From: Eucalyptus grandis
Lineage: Eukaryota > Streptophyta > Magnoliopsida > Myrtales > Myrtaceae
Length of the DNA: 64,000 bases
Reading direction: 5' to 3'
Assembly: GCF_016545825.1 (NCBI RefSeq)
Contig: NC_052619.1
Location: 45,694,127 to 45,758,126 of the forward strand
Made by a program: the position numbers and the translations under genes. This document shows, piece after piece, positions 24,555 through 35,950 of the stretch; position 1 is the stretch's first letter; every line of letters begins with the position of its first letter. The notes under the pieces were generated by a model. That model saw only the letters and a list, made by a program, of their open reading frames with translations. It had not been told where the DNA came from and ran no database searches.

Positions 24555-26303
24555 ATCACCGTCGCCAAGTATGGTTGGATATATCCCGAAAATAAGGTGG
24601 GCCATGATGAAGTTTAGAAGTCCAGTAGAATTAATACATATATGTACGTATGTATATGTATAAATATATATCTATAAGAGAATGTGTGTAAGACCTGGTC
24701 CAAATCTTATTACTGAAGTTTTCCAGCTATAAATAAAAATTGAAAGTAAAATAAACTCCTCCTGGTCTCAATGGTTCTCAAAGTTGAAAGGCGACCACTG
24801 TTATTAGCGGACGATTATATATATAATATTAAAATAACCAAACCCGCCCGAAACAAAACCCGACCCGATATTCGGACCAGGTCTCCTTCCGGTTCGGATA
24901 ATAAGAGAAAAATCGGACATTGCGGACGCTTCCGTTCCGAAACGCACCGAAAAGCCCAACGATCTCTCCCTTCCCAAATCCATCCGTCTCCCACGTCGCC
25001 ATCTAGGTCTCCCTGTTTTCAAGGTTCGATCTCGAATTCACTCTTCCTCTTTCGTCGCTCGGGAGATAAAGTTCAGAAGAGCGTCTTCAAGGCTCCGTCG
25101 AATTGGATTCTGCCTGTCGAGCGCATTATTTGCCATGTCGGAGGATTTGTGTAAACGTCCAAATGCTCGTAGCGTTCGTCAGTTGTGTCCTGTGCAATGT
25201 TCAATTGGCAGAGGGAAAAGGTGCATGAAATCATGATCTGTTGGTGGCATGGCGATACTCAGAGATGAGTTCCTGCGTTATGTGAGGAGGGAGATGAATA
25301 TGATCTCCTTACCTTCTTTGATTTAGGAACTTTCTTATTTGTTTGTTGACTGACAAATTTCGGGTGGCTTTCGGCAGCCGCTTCTAATTGCTATCTTGCT
25401 TTCAAATCGAATGTTGAGCACGGAAGGACTGAGAGTTTTAACAACTTTTCAGGGGGCTTAATGACTCCGTTAGCTGTGTTAGGTTATCTGCATCTTACGG
25501 GGAAGTTAGAGTCGAGAAAAGTATTCCATCAGTGTATGCACTCGTTGTTCTCCGCCAGAGCTCGTTCGAGTCATTTCTATGGTGTTGATGATTTGCGTGG
25601 TTTGGATTTTTGCACGACAAGTACAGGGGTACCTGCATAGGGTGGAATCTGCATGCTTGAGTTCTTTTCCAGGGAAATGTGTCTGTACTTGGCGTTTACT
25701 AGTTCTTTAATTGTTTCGACGTGAGCTGACTGGTGTTATTTTATTTCAAGGTTGGACTCTTCTTGGGTGCACGTTTATGTGTTTATTTGCTTGCGCATGT
25801 AGAGTGGTTGGAGCCTCTGTGCCCTCTCATTAGCTGAACACTTCTATATATTGTAGAGCAGCAATTTGGAGAACAGAACCCTTTGTGATGTCAATTGTAT
25901 CCAGTGTTTTCAAGATGTTTTGCAGAGTCATAGAAGAGAGGCCTTGTTTTCAAGAAGTTGTGCAGAGTTAATAGTTCAGCATGTATAGATGTGCTTGTCA
26001 TAAGTTTATAATCTCACTTGTTATTGTGGTTTTGTTTTCCTGAAAGTTGCAGGACTACAGCTTACATGCTACATAGTGCTTTTCTAGTTATTTACGACAG
26101 TCTTTTGCAGCACTCCATGCCAAAAAATCCTGTCGCTTAGGCTAGCTTTTCTAGTTATTTGTTAAGAGGGTGTACAGGACTACAGCTTACATATTACATT
26201 GTGTCTTTTTATTTGATTTTGGGGGAAATTTGGTTGGGCACATTATATCTGATTATAATAATAAGTTGCGGGTTCCAAGCTTCTTAGATAGAAGGATGGC
26301 AAA
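24555..26303. other. Non-coding part of duplicated block A
   Basis: This follows SAHH copy A and aligns with 41908-43131 after copy B. About 560 bp (roughly 25,260-25,800) is present only here. The part around 24,940-25,250 looks like a 5' leader or first exon of another gene (CCATCCGTCTCCC, GGTTCGATCTCG), but the ATG at 25,136 is not preserved in copy B and the frames diverge, so no gene is called. Confidence 0.6.
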
Positions 26304-26580
26304 ATGTCTACAATGAGGGATCTTAGTGCCACAAATAGAAGGCGGAGATCCATTGTCTGGGATCACTTTGAAAGGATTCCTTGTGCAAACAAGAACATTA
26401 GAGGCTGTACCCATCTTGAGTATGATATCAAAGGCCGCATTTAGCACAGGAGGCTGTGTGCTTGACGCGTTTTGTAGCTTTTTGACCTCAAGTATGGTGG
26501 AGGCTCTAATATGTGCTCAAGAATGGCTACAATCTGCACCACTTTCACTTTTAGTTGAGGACTTAGAAGAACTCAAAGTT
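26304..26580 (+). pseudogene. Internally deleted hAT transposase: BED-finger start joined to dimerisation domain
   Basis: The frame from the ATG at 26304 begins MSTMRDLSATNRRRRSIVWD and continues HFERIPCANK, the opening of a BED-type zinc finger. The overlapping frame then gives VPILSMISKAAFSTGG, VLDAF and SSMVEALICAQEWLQSAP, the C-terminal hAT dimerisation motif (usually VAS.AFSTGGRVLD.FRSSL.P..VEALIC..NWL). The catalytic middle of the transposase is missing, so this is the collapsed remnant of an Ac-like element. The same junction exists in copy B (43132-43410), so the deletion predates the block duplication. It cannot encode active transposase. Confidence 0.65.
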
Positions 26581-27490
26581 TTTGAGTTCAATAAAAAAAA
26601 TATTTTTATAGAATATTTAAACCCTTTCATATTACAAAGGATACTTTAGTTCTCATTTTCATTGTGAAATCAATGCTGAGTGTTAACTATGACCATGGAA
26701 CCGAACTTGATATTGGTAGACGATTGATGAAGTTGGAGATTGGTACTTTTTAAACCAATTACTTATTTTTATTGCAAATTCACTTCTTCATATTCTGTAT
26801 TATTCGTTTAGTGATTGCTGTCTTCTTCATGTCCTGCTTGCAGGTTGACCTTTGTTGAACAAGAAAACCAATGGTGTTTCTGGGTGTGCTCTGTTTCTAT
26901 TAGTAGTCCTTGGTGCACGTTTAGAGTTTTTTATTTTTTATTTTTACCTTTCTAAATTGACTGGGGACTGGAATGTTAGAAAAATATCTTCTTAGAGACT
27001 CATCCCTTGCTTCTGTTTTTCTTTTGTCGAACCTTGCTTCTGTTATAGAAGGTAGTTGCATGGCGAGGTGGAACCAAATAGCAAGTTCTCTCGTGTACGG
27101 AAATCTTTGTAGCGTAATCTCACATGCACAGAGAACTTCACATTTTATGTATCAGGCATTTAGTGATTGTTGTCTTCTTCATTTCCTACTTGCAGGTCTA
27201 GTAACACTGCTTGTATATCTTTTTTTTTTTGGTAAAGCAACACTGCTTGTATATCTCAGTAGCTTTAACCAGAAATTTCTAGATTATACTACTTACTTCT
27301 GTGCACAGTCAATAACTCTCTTCTTGTTCCTCTCTGTAAATTTACCCATCGAATAGTGAAAATCCTCTCAAGAGGTATCCAGTGTTCATGTCAGCAGCCA
27401 GTACATCCCATGTTCATCTGCTTAGAGTGAGAATGTCTCCACATTAATCGACATTACTTTCCAACGTGGGGGTAAATGGTCTTTCCACTG
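26581..27490. other. Spacer between hAT and kinase remnants, block A
   Basis: No intact gene. Phrases such as TGCTTGCAGGTTGACC and CCAATGGTGTTTCTGGGTG occur in the same order in block B (43,660-43,730). This could be eroded receptor-kinase gene sequence with an old splice acceptor, but no domain can be read. Confidence 0.5.
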
Positions 27491-27498
27491 TGTGACTG

Positions 27499-28060
27499 AT
27501 GATCCGCTCTGACCAGGAGCCAAGCAATGTTCTTCTCGATAATGAAGTGTCTGCTTATGTAAGTGATTCTGGTTTGGCAAGGCTCATGTCAAGGTTCTGT
27601 AAAGATCATGCACATCAATTTAGCTTGCTCAGTATCAAGGGCACCACAGGATATGCAGCTCCAGGTACGATTTATCGTGAATTTGCTTCTAGTGATATTG
27701 TGATATAGAGGGCTATAGTACTGGTGTTTAATCGGAAGGGCAGGCATGGAAGCCAAGCTATCTAGTCTCAGAGATGCGCCCAGCTAAAGAATACTCTTGC
27801 TCTGGAGAAGGCCGGTCATTCCAAGATGAATTGAAGCTGTACCAGTATGTTAAGATGGCATTGTCTGATTGTGTCCTAGAGTTGTGGACCAAATGATCCT
27901 GTAAGAGGTCTTGGAAGAAGGGGAATACGTTTGCAATTCCTATGTTGGCAACTCAGAAAGCAAAAATCGTATCTTTGCTTGGAGTGGCGTGCTTGGAAGA
28001 ATCATCAAGAAATAACGAACAAGAGAGTCGTTGTAGTGAATTTGCTTTCAATCTGAGATA
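27499..28060 (+). pseudogene. LRR receptor-like kinase fragment, block A
   Basis: The plus strand reads RSDQEPSNVLLDNEVSAYVS, then DSGLARL and IKGTTGYAAPG, matching the catalytic loop to APE segment of LRR-XII receptor kinases (usual HCDLKPSNVLLD, DFGLARL, IKGT.GYAAPE). Key residues have decayed: the catalytic-loop Lys is Glu, DFG is DSG and APE is APG. Further on, the broken frame still shows LKLYQYVKMALSDCVLEL, the usual LH.FVKMALPDRVLEIVD stretch. No leucine-rich repeats or membrane segment remain. A parallel decayed copy is at 44351-44930. Confidence 0.75.
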
Positions 28061-28830
28061 AATATATCTTGGAACTGAAGTGCATGGAAGCTCCTGACAT
28101 GGATAATGCAAATTTGAGCGTTCCTCATTCGCAACTGCAACTCTTCACATTCCAAATTCCACCTTGTGATGAAGTCCTGGAATTCCAGTTTTTTTTTTCT
28201 TTAAATTTGTCTCCTTTTGGGAAGAAAGTCTTTGCTGAGTGTGCTTGTCAGGTGGTCATCTTATTACAAGTGAACCTTATGTTGAGTAGTATTAGCATCA
28301 TGTGCAGTATTATCTGTGATTCTGGAATAAAAAGAACCGTTTGACCGCAGCTCTCTTGCTTGGAAAGAGCTATTACTGTATATAATGGAAGCTCAAATTA
28401 GGGTATAAGCTTGTAGCAGCATGAATTTTCGAAAAAAGCAAAAAAGAACCTGACCGGAACAGTGTTGTCAGTTCGAATTGCATGCAGGGTCCGGTCACCG
28501 CGAACGTGTTCCCTTCACATTTTGAGTTGGTTTTAGTGAAATTTCGGTCCGAACCTTTGACCCTCGAGAGCTCACAAAGCTAATTTATTTGACTCGAGAT
28601 AGTGCTATTTCTAATATTTAATTTTGAGCTTGACTGGTAAAGGAAATCGAAAACAGTCATTTGACTCAACTAAGTGGATTTTGTTGACTCGAAGAGGTAA
28701 ATTTTTGTTAATTTTATATCAGATAGTGATCATTAAATGATAATATCATGAAGATTTTACTCATCTATTGTTGTAGTAATTTCGAGGGAGGTATGGGGAA
28801 CCATACGATTGTGGAGTTTTTCGTTTTTTA
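28061..28830. repeat. End of duplicated block A
   Basis: Non-coding sequence matching 44,950-45,588 in order, for example ATGGAAGCTCCTGACATGGA, TTTTGTTGACTCGAA and ATATCAGATAGTGATCA. The match continues past the copia insertion in block B (see 56561-56600). Confidence 0.75.
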
Positions 28831-31239
28831 TTTGTTATTAGTTTGCAGTTGTAACTAGAGTTTATATTAATTATAAGCGAATTTATTTATATTGTTTACA
28901 TAATGATTACACAAACTTCAATCATGTAAAAAAATACATTATATATTTAATAATAAAATGTGAAATAAAAAGTATATAAGGGATATAATGATGGTTATGT
29001 TCTCTTGATCTTGCATATCAATATAGTACACTAAAAAATATTTCATAAATAACAATCAGCATAATATCAGTTGCTTACTATTGGGTAAAATTATCTAAAT
29101 TTCCATATCATAGTCAGACATTATGTAATTCGTGATGTAATGATTATCTTAATTACTAATTACTTCCGACCAAAAAAATTACTAGTTACATCGAATGATG
29201 CTCTAGGTGTTATAAAATTTGTACTTCAATTATATTATTATCTATGTAATCGGTAAGTTTTTAAAATGATCACATAATATATAATCAAATTTGAATTGTA
29301 ACCATAAATTAATTATGACATAATAGAGAATAAGTCATAAATTAACATATAATTTCTTTATAATACATATTAAATATTCCTGGTGATGGTCTTGAAGGGG
29401 CTAGAGGGGGCCTGTTTAGTTTATAGCCCAACTGGATTGGTATCTGTCGCACGGCCCCTCCCGCTTTCTCTCTCTCAGGAATTAATTTTATGAACTTTCA
29501 TGTGTTTAATTCATTGAAAATAGTTAATTAATAGAAAAATATTTACAATAAAACAAAACTCCCGCACTTAAAATTAGAAGAATTATGTTTACTAGAATTC
29601 TTAAAACTTATTCTGAAGATGCAATTGAGTTCTTAAACTTGCAAAATGTGCAATCGATCTAATATCTTGTCAAATTAATGCAATTGAATCCTTTCGTTAA
29701 CATCGTCAATTTACTTAATGGAAAATGTTGACATGGCATTTTCTAATTAATTTTTCTTTTGTATGTGACTTTTTATTATTTTATTTTCAAAATATGTGCC
29801 TTTGTTTGTATATGGACCTGTGAGCTTGGTCCTTGTTTTGTTGGTTTGTAACCTCTAATCGTCTATAAAAGGCGAGGATGATATATTGTGTTGGGCAGAA
29901 TCCCTTGAAGTAAAGTGTGTACTTTGTGAAAAACCTCTCTATGACTTTCTAGATTTCTCTTCTTCTCCAGCCTGGTAGGATCCTCCAAGAAATGCAGCTT
30001 GGGTAGGTTAGAAACGTTTCTATCCTGGAATCTTTGAATGTCTCTAGGCTCTAAACTAAAGGGTGAGTGGTTTTCCGCTAAAAGACTGTTCTTGAAGGGT
30101 TTGAACAGGAGTTGTTCACCCATTGTGGGATGCATATTTGCAGGAAATTTACTCTCCTTCCCTGGTTCTAAGTCTAGGTCCATTCAAAAAACTAAGAAAA
30201 GGCTAAAATTTTGTATAGGAAAAATAAAATTGAAAAAAAAAAAAAGGTGGCAAGGCCTCCTTAGAGAGGGGCTCCCATTGCCATTGCATGTTGTTGGAGT
30301 GGCCGGAGGAGGTCGTGGCCTTGGACGAGGTGGTTGACCCCAACTAAGGCCTCCCCAACCCCAAGCAAGGGCCGGTATTGCTAGGCCTAGGCAACATTGG
30401 CCCCAACTTGGGCAACACCAGCCCTTACGATTCTAGCAAGGGTGTTGGCCTCACCTATGGTCGACGAGGCCTCGCCCCAGCTAGCTAGGGTTGGTGCCCA
30501 AATTTGGGTTCCTCAACCTATGATGGGCAAATCTCAGTGATATTTGCCTAAGTGAACCTCATTGGCCATTTCCTAGGGCTGACAAGGCCTTGCTTGAGAA
30601 TGGCGAGGGCCAACCACCCTCCCCCATTTGTCCCCTCGGGCGATGGGTAGTAGCCACTCCTTTTCGGGAGGCCCTACCATTTTATCTTTTTCCAGTTTTG
30701 TTTTGTCAATTAAAATTTGAGCATTTTTTTTTTTAGTTTTTATATTTACTTTAAATATATTTGGAAAATAAAATAATAAAAAAATACCACATAGGAAAGA
30801 AAAATTAATTTAAAAATGCCACCTCAATATTTTTGTTAGATAAAATAAGTGTGTTAATAGAAGGACTTGATTGTACAAATTTGATAAAATTTAAGATTTG
30901 ATTTTTTTTTTTTCAAGTTGTAGGGCTCAATTGTATTTTCGAAATAAGTTTTAAGACTTTTAGTGCACATATCCCAAATTAAAAAAAAAAAAGAATTCCC
31001 ATCTTTGAATAGGGAAAATCATTTTCCTAAGCAAGAAATCATTTCCACCTTCCACACACGTTCACTTCTTCACCTTCTTCAATACCCATTATTCCAAATG
31101 AGATCTAAACGCCCAATAATATTTTCAATCACATTTTTTAGCATGCCACCAAATACAATGGGAAATGACTATTTCTCTTGAAAATGATTTTAAAAAGTAT
31201 TTTCTTTTTTCATGAAGTTTTATATGAAACATCATTAAT
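28831..31239. other. Insertion-rich spacer present only in block A
   Basis: About 2.4 kb that has no counterpart at the matching point of block B (near 56,640). The start is very AT-rich. TATAAAAGGC at about 29,863 precedes about 300 bp of more balanced sequence that could be part of an unidentified LTR, but no partner repeat was found. The GC-rich repeat at 30240-30680 is listed separately. 31,000-31,220 holds short inverted words (GGAAAATCATTTTCC-like) typical of small DNA transposons. Confidence 0.5.
30240..30680. repeat. GC-rich interspersed repeat (AGGCCTCGCC type)
   Basis: A GC-rich island in AT-rich surroundings. Phrases such as GCTAGGCC, CACCTATGGTC, GAGGCCTC and GGTGCCCAAATTTGG recur in the same order at 63,860-64,000, and related words occur at 39,640-39,960. 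No coding capacity or clear ends were recognised. Confidence 0.6.
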
Positions 31240-31980
31240 TTGAAAAAGGGAACGACCCTTTCCTATGGGAATATGAAAATCATAATTGGAATAGTGGACT
31301 CAAGGCTATGGAACTTAGGTGTGAGTTTCTTATTGTAATTAAATGCCCTTCCTTTTTCTTTTTATTTATTATTTCTTATTAAGGGCAAATATTGAGTGCT
31401 CGATTCACGCGAGGATTTACACTAACCCATTCATCATTATCATGTGTATCCGACTGGCCCCCACTCGCTTCATTAGAAACTACAAGTTCCTTTGTGTTTC
31501 TTCCCGCTCTCTCCTCTCTCACTTTCTTTTCTTCACCGCCAGACTTGTAGCTCGAAAATTTCGACCACCCGGTCAAGTTGGTTCGGATTTACAGGCGGGA
31601 TCCTAGACCCATTCCTCCTTCAGGCCTACTCCTCAAATCTTTTCAATGGGTCGAGCTCGATTTTTGGGCTCAAGGCCGAAATATATGACAAGCTCGGAAT
31701 GATACTTCTTCACATAGAATGTATATTCCGATCATCAATTTAATTATGCTTTTGGAGGATATATAGTTAGTTTAATTTTACCAAGTTCCCATTCGCTGAG
31801 AGGGCATTCAACCTTAGCAAGATAAGAAGTTTGTCATATCACACATTCATTCATGGGCCCAGATCTCTCTTGAAGCCAAGCCTTCCTCTGGTGAAACTTG
31901 TAGTCTTTTAGTCTGGAGATGTCACAGGACAAGCCCATGACCATTACTTACTTAGTTTTGAAAACAACTAACATAAAAAG
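31240..31980. repeat. Spacer repeat unit 2 without LYK4-like pseudogene
   Basis: Aligns piecewise with 56,640-56,830 plus 57,706-58,060: GGGCAAATATTGAGTGCTC, CTTCATTAGAAACT, AGCTCGAAAATTT and CGAGCTCGATTTTTGGGCTC are shared. In the other unit an 875-bp element interrupts the match, so this unit acts as the empty-site reference. The LYK4-like fragment that follows in units 1, 3 and 4 is absent here. Confidence 0.65.
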
Positions 31981-31990
31981 TTGTTAGTGT

Positions 31991-32416
31991 TAGTGTTAAC
32001 TAAACCTGTCAAATGGGTGGGTTAAGTCGAAAAATGGTCTAATCCAAATTGACCAATTTTCATATAATACAAATATAGTGACCTATACCCAACTGAACTT
32101 ATACCTGACCCAATCAAATTAACAGTATATTTCTATATTTAATCAAATTTAGAAAAAATCATGCCCAAATCAAGATGAGAGCACGGAGTGAGTGTGATAT
32201 CGAGTGAGGACGAGAGAGAGTGGAGGGAGAGTCATAGATGTGGATTAGGTCTAAGTAAATTGTGAACTTATTTAACATCTATATTATTTTGGATTTTATT
32301 ATTCTAAAGTCATCTATAACCCATTTATAGAATATAATTAACTTATTTAACAACTCAGCCCATCGAATGCAAGTAAAGAAATGGGTCTACGACCCATTTT
32401 GATAAGTCTAGTGCTA
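31991..32416. repeat. MITE-like element
   Basis: TAGTGTTAACTAAACCTGTC followed by AAATGGGT at the left end pairs with ACCCATTTTGATAAGTCTAG followed by TGCTA at the right end, giving an imperfect inverted repeat of about 25 bp around about 425 bp of non-coding sequence. TTA occurs directly outside both ends and may be a 3-bp target duplication, as for PIF/Harbinger-type MITEs. Confidence 0.5.
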
Positions 32417-32984
32417 AGTTATTAATTCACATTTGACTTGCAATTTTACAGAAAATAAAATTCAAAATGCACGCAGGAGGAAGAAAGGCTTTCGAATTCC
32501 TTTCATCCTGGGCCCACAAATCCAGCTCATTTATCAAAGCTAAGGGTTGATTTGCTCTACACGGCCCACCATCCGTGTTTTTGAGCCAAATCAAAATCCC
32601 GGCCGTCCATTTTTATCAATTCCACCAAAATCCAAATCCGGCCGTCTATCATGCATGCTCCGGTGCCAGTGTTCGGCTTCCACACCAGCTGTCTTCTTCC
32701 TTTTTCACCATATGACCAACTTCCAACACCAAATCATGACCGTCCATTTCTCTCTTAATAATGCATTGAGCAATGCTCGTCCAACGGTGCTGTTATTGAT
32801 TGAAAATGACGGTGCAATTATTGATAATTTGTATGTTAATGAAAAGATGTAAGTGTGTGAGTCAATATAGAAGTGTGGATTACAATGCTGAAAAATGCAT
32901 CAGAGCAGTGGACACGAGATACACAACAATTTCAGCACATCACCATCTCCTTTTTCAAGGAGTTATATACTTCAGTTGGGCCTA
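32417..32984. other. Spacer before the LINE
   Basis: Non-coding. It contains several CGGCCGTCCA/GGCCGTC words around 32,595-32,650 and no recognisable domain. Confidence 0.5.
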
Positions 32985-33059
32985 GAAACTGCTAACCAGT
33001 TCTGGATCAATGTCCTACACTAATTGGAAATGATATTAATGAAAGTTTGGTGGCGGAAG

Positions 33060-34056
33060 TAACATCGAAGAAATTCATGCTGCTGTATTTCAACTTGGGA
33101 CTCATAAAGCACCTGGTCCAGATGACTTAAATGGAATTTTTTATTAGCATCATTGGTATATAATCAAACCTGATGTGATAGAGGAAGTTCGAGGTTTTTT
33201 TCGGACGGGAATAATGGAACCAGCCCTCAACAAAACTTATATTACTATGATTCCAAAGATTCCACATCTAGAAAGACTTGACCAGTATCGCCCTATTAGC
33301 CTTTGCAATTTTGCATATAAAATTATATCGAAAATTTTGGCAAATAGATTGAAAAGATGGCTGCCTATGCCGATTTTAGGGGAGCAAAGTGCTTTTGTCA
33401 ATGGAAGACAGATTCAAGATAATATTTATATCATGCAAGATGTGTTGCACCAATTGAGAATGAGGAAAAGGAAAAAACATTTGCAAGTAGTGCTGAAGCT
33501 TGACATGCAGAAAGCATATGATAGAATTGAATGTGATCTCTTACAAGACAGCTTGTTGAAAATGGGGTTCTGTGCTAAATGGGTAAGTTGGATCATGCAA
33601 TGTGTAACTACAGTAACTTTTAGCATTCAATTCAATGGAGAACCTCTTCCTTTTTTCATTCCTACTAGAGGTATCAGACAGGGGGACCCATTATCACCCT
33701 ATCTTTTCATTTTGGTGGCAAACAGCTTGTCTTTATTGATGGGTAAAGCTCAGCAAGATGGGTTTATAAAAGGGATCAAATTCAATAGATTTTGCCCCGC
33801 TCTGACTCATTTATTATTTGCAGATGACTCAATTTTCTTCTTGGATGGATCTTTACAGGAATGTCAAAATGTTGCAGCGGTTCTTAATCAATATTGTTAT
33901 GCTTTGGGACAAGCTGTAAACCTAAACAAGTCCGGCATCTTCTTTAGTAAAGATTGTCCTCTTCTATTAAAGGAAAATATGAAAAGAGAATATAGGGTTC
34001 CAGAGCTACAGCGGTTAGGTAAGTACTTGGGACTCCCATCTGATTGGGGAGCATGA
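33060..34056 (+). pseudogene. LINE reverse transcriptase domain
   Basis: Begins with THKAPGPD and then, in another frame, the RT core: LDQYRPISLCNFAYKIISK, VLKLDMQKAYDRIE, GIRQGDPLSPYLFIL and LLFADDSIFFLDG with the catalytic Asp pair. The palm motifs are intact, but the frame ends at 34056 in the connection region where the L1 frame should continue (GLPSDWGA then stop). A stop and frame change also separate THKAPGPD from the main frame. Confidence 0.9.
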
Positions 34057-34350
34057 GAAAGACAAATGTTTACATGGATTTTAAATAGAGTAAATATGAA
34101 ATTGGAGGGATGGAAGGAACAAATTATATCTAAAGCAGGCAAGGAAATTCTCTTGAAATCAATGGTGCAGGCGTTACCTCAATATGCCATGTCGGTATTT
34201 AAAATTCTAGTTTCAATTGCAAGGCGATAGAGAAGAAAATAGCAAATTTATGGTGGAAAAGTAGTGAATCAAAAGCCGGTTTGCATTGGAAGTGATGAGA
34301 AATTATGAAAACAAGGAAAGACGGGGAGGAATAAGTTTTAGAGACCTACT

Positions 34351-35860
34351 GTGAATAATGCTCTTTTGGGTAAACAAGCTTGGAGGATGGTAAAAAATCT
34401 GGATGCTCTGTGTAAATTATTTAAAGGGCTATACTTTTGTCAAAAAGACTTTTGGCATGCTGAAAAAGGGCCCAAACCTTCTTGGGGTTGGAAAAGTTTA
34501 CTTTTAGGAAGGGAAACTATTGCGGATTCAGTGAGATGTTGATTGGAAATGGTCAAAATGTCAATATCAGAATAGACAAATGGCTGAAGAGAGGATTAAT
34601 TGGAGGGCCAGCAAATAAAAATGACCCACAAAAAGTGTCTGAGTTGATGAATTTTGAAGCAGAACAAGGGAATCAATCGCTGTTATATAATCTTTTTGAT
34701 GGGCAGACTACTCAGGAAATTTTTGCAATCCAAATTAATCGTCATATTACAATTGATGAACTGATCTGGATAGGCACGAAGAATGGATCCTATACAGTCA
34801 AAAATGGATATAACATCTTAAGAGATAGAATGACAAAAAACAGAGCACTGGAGCATCCCTATTCCTCATATCAAGCATCGTCAAAATTATGGAATGCAAT
34901 ATGGAAAATGCGGACCAGCCCTAAAGTGAGGATTTTTGTTTGGAATGTTTGTCAAAACGCCATCCCATCTAAGGAGAACCTATGGAAAAGAAAGATCGTA
35001 CCTGATCTGGTTTGTGATTTGTGCCGAGATAAGGTAGAAACAGTTGAACACACGCATCTACTTTGCCCTTGGACTGCAGGGGTTTGGAACCACCTGGAAA
35101 TTAATCTACCAATCGACGCACAAGGGATTGCACGAATGGATGAGTGGGTAGCGCGATTTATCAGAAGAAATGTGAACTTACCGTCTCTGGAAACGGTCGG
35201 GAACCTCCTATGGCAAGTATGGAAGGAGTGCAACAATTTTATTTTTCGAGGGACTAAACCGGATGCCTGCAAAGTGGTAGATCTAGCCTGATTTCAGCAA
35301 GAAAGCTACCTTAAATGGGGATTTTCACCTATACAAGTAGAAAAAAAAACAAAGATCTGGCCATTGTTCATACAGCAGCAAGCCCTGGCAGCTGGTTCTT
35401 TCAAGATAAATGTTGATGGGTCATTGGGCGAAGGATCAACGGAAGGAGCAATGGCGTGCGTTGTCCGGGATTCTTTCGGCAGCATGGTTGATGGATTCAT
35501 GAAACGGGTTTGGGCGGAATCAATATTTCAGCTGGAAACCTTAGGCGTCGCTGAAGCTTTGAAGTATGTAAAGCAAAAGAAATTGGGGAAAGTTGTCGTG
35601 GAGTCGACAACCGAAGTCTTGTGAAGTGTTTAAAGTACTTGGACGATGGGAGCTGGGAAGCACGTGCAAATGTGATGGAGTGCAGATCGATTCTTCAGCA
35701 AATGCCACAAGTGGGCCTCTCTTTCCGCCCACGGGCTGCCAACGCAGTAGCGGACTGGGCCACATGCCAACAAAGACGAAAGACCTTGCCTTCCAACTGG
35801 TGGGCTGCTCCACCTCCTGGCTTATGGGCCCTTTTATGTTTTGATGCCCCAAATGTTGGG
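34351..35860 (+). pseudogene. LINE zinc-binding (zf-RVT) and RNase H region
   Basis: The frame 34482-35291 contains DELIWIGTKNGSYTVKNGY, MRTSPKVRIFVWNVCQNAIP and CDLCRDKVETVEHTHLLCPW, the zinc-binding region following plant LINE reverse transcriptases. The RNase H follows as KINVDGSLGEGSTEGAMACV with the VDGS start, then after a frame change KCLKYLDDGSWEARANV and FRPRAANAVADW. Stops and shifts show it is inactive. Confidence 0.85.
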
Positions 35861-35899
35861 TCTAATGTTTCTACTTTATAATATAAATAAAATGTCCTA

Positions 35900-35900
35900 T

Positions 35901-35948
<48 letters not shown>
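35900..35948. repeat. (TA)n(TG)n compound microsatellite at the LINE 3' end
   Basis: About 10 TA units followed by about 14 TG units and a G run, directly after AATAAAATGTCC. The position suggests the tail of the LINE insertion was a short-repeat tail and not poly-A. Confidence 0.8.

Positions 35949-35950
<2 letters not shown>

Larger units (their letters stand above)
32985..35948 (+). mobile_element. 5'-truncated LINE (L1-type non-LTR retrotransposon)
   Basis: Contains ORF2 only, from just before the reverse transcriptase to the RNase H, and ends in a (TA)n(TG)n tract at 35900-35948 that probably formed at the 3' tail. The missing 5' half (ORF1 and endonuclease) is typical of incomplete target-primed reverse transcription. 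The reading frame is broken between about 34,056 and 34,480 and again near 35,290 and 35,624, so it is dead. I did not find certain target-site duplications. Confidence 0.9.

Noticed and set aside
22921..24605. Long open frames antisense to SAHH copy A (up to 235 codons), and the matching ones at 40102-41898
   Set aside because: They arise from the GC-rich codon use of the sense gene and lack known domains. The sense strand has the clear homology.
25136..25250. Short leader-type ORF starting MSEDLCKRPNARS after SAHH copy A
   Set aside because: In block B the ATG is replaced and the frame shifts, so coding is not conserved. Kept only as a note on the spacer.
30038..30337. Open frame of 99 codons ending in a Gly-rich tail
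   Set aside because: The Gly-rich part lies in the GC-rich interspersed repeat and the N-terminal part has no recognisable motif. Probably chance.
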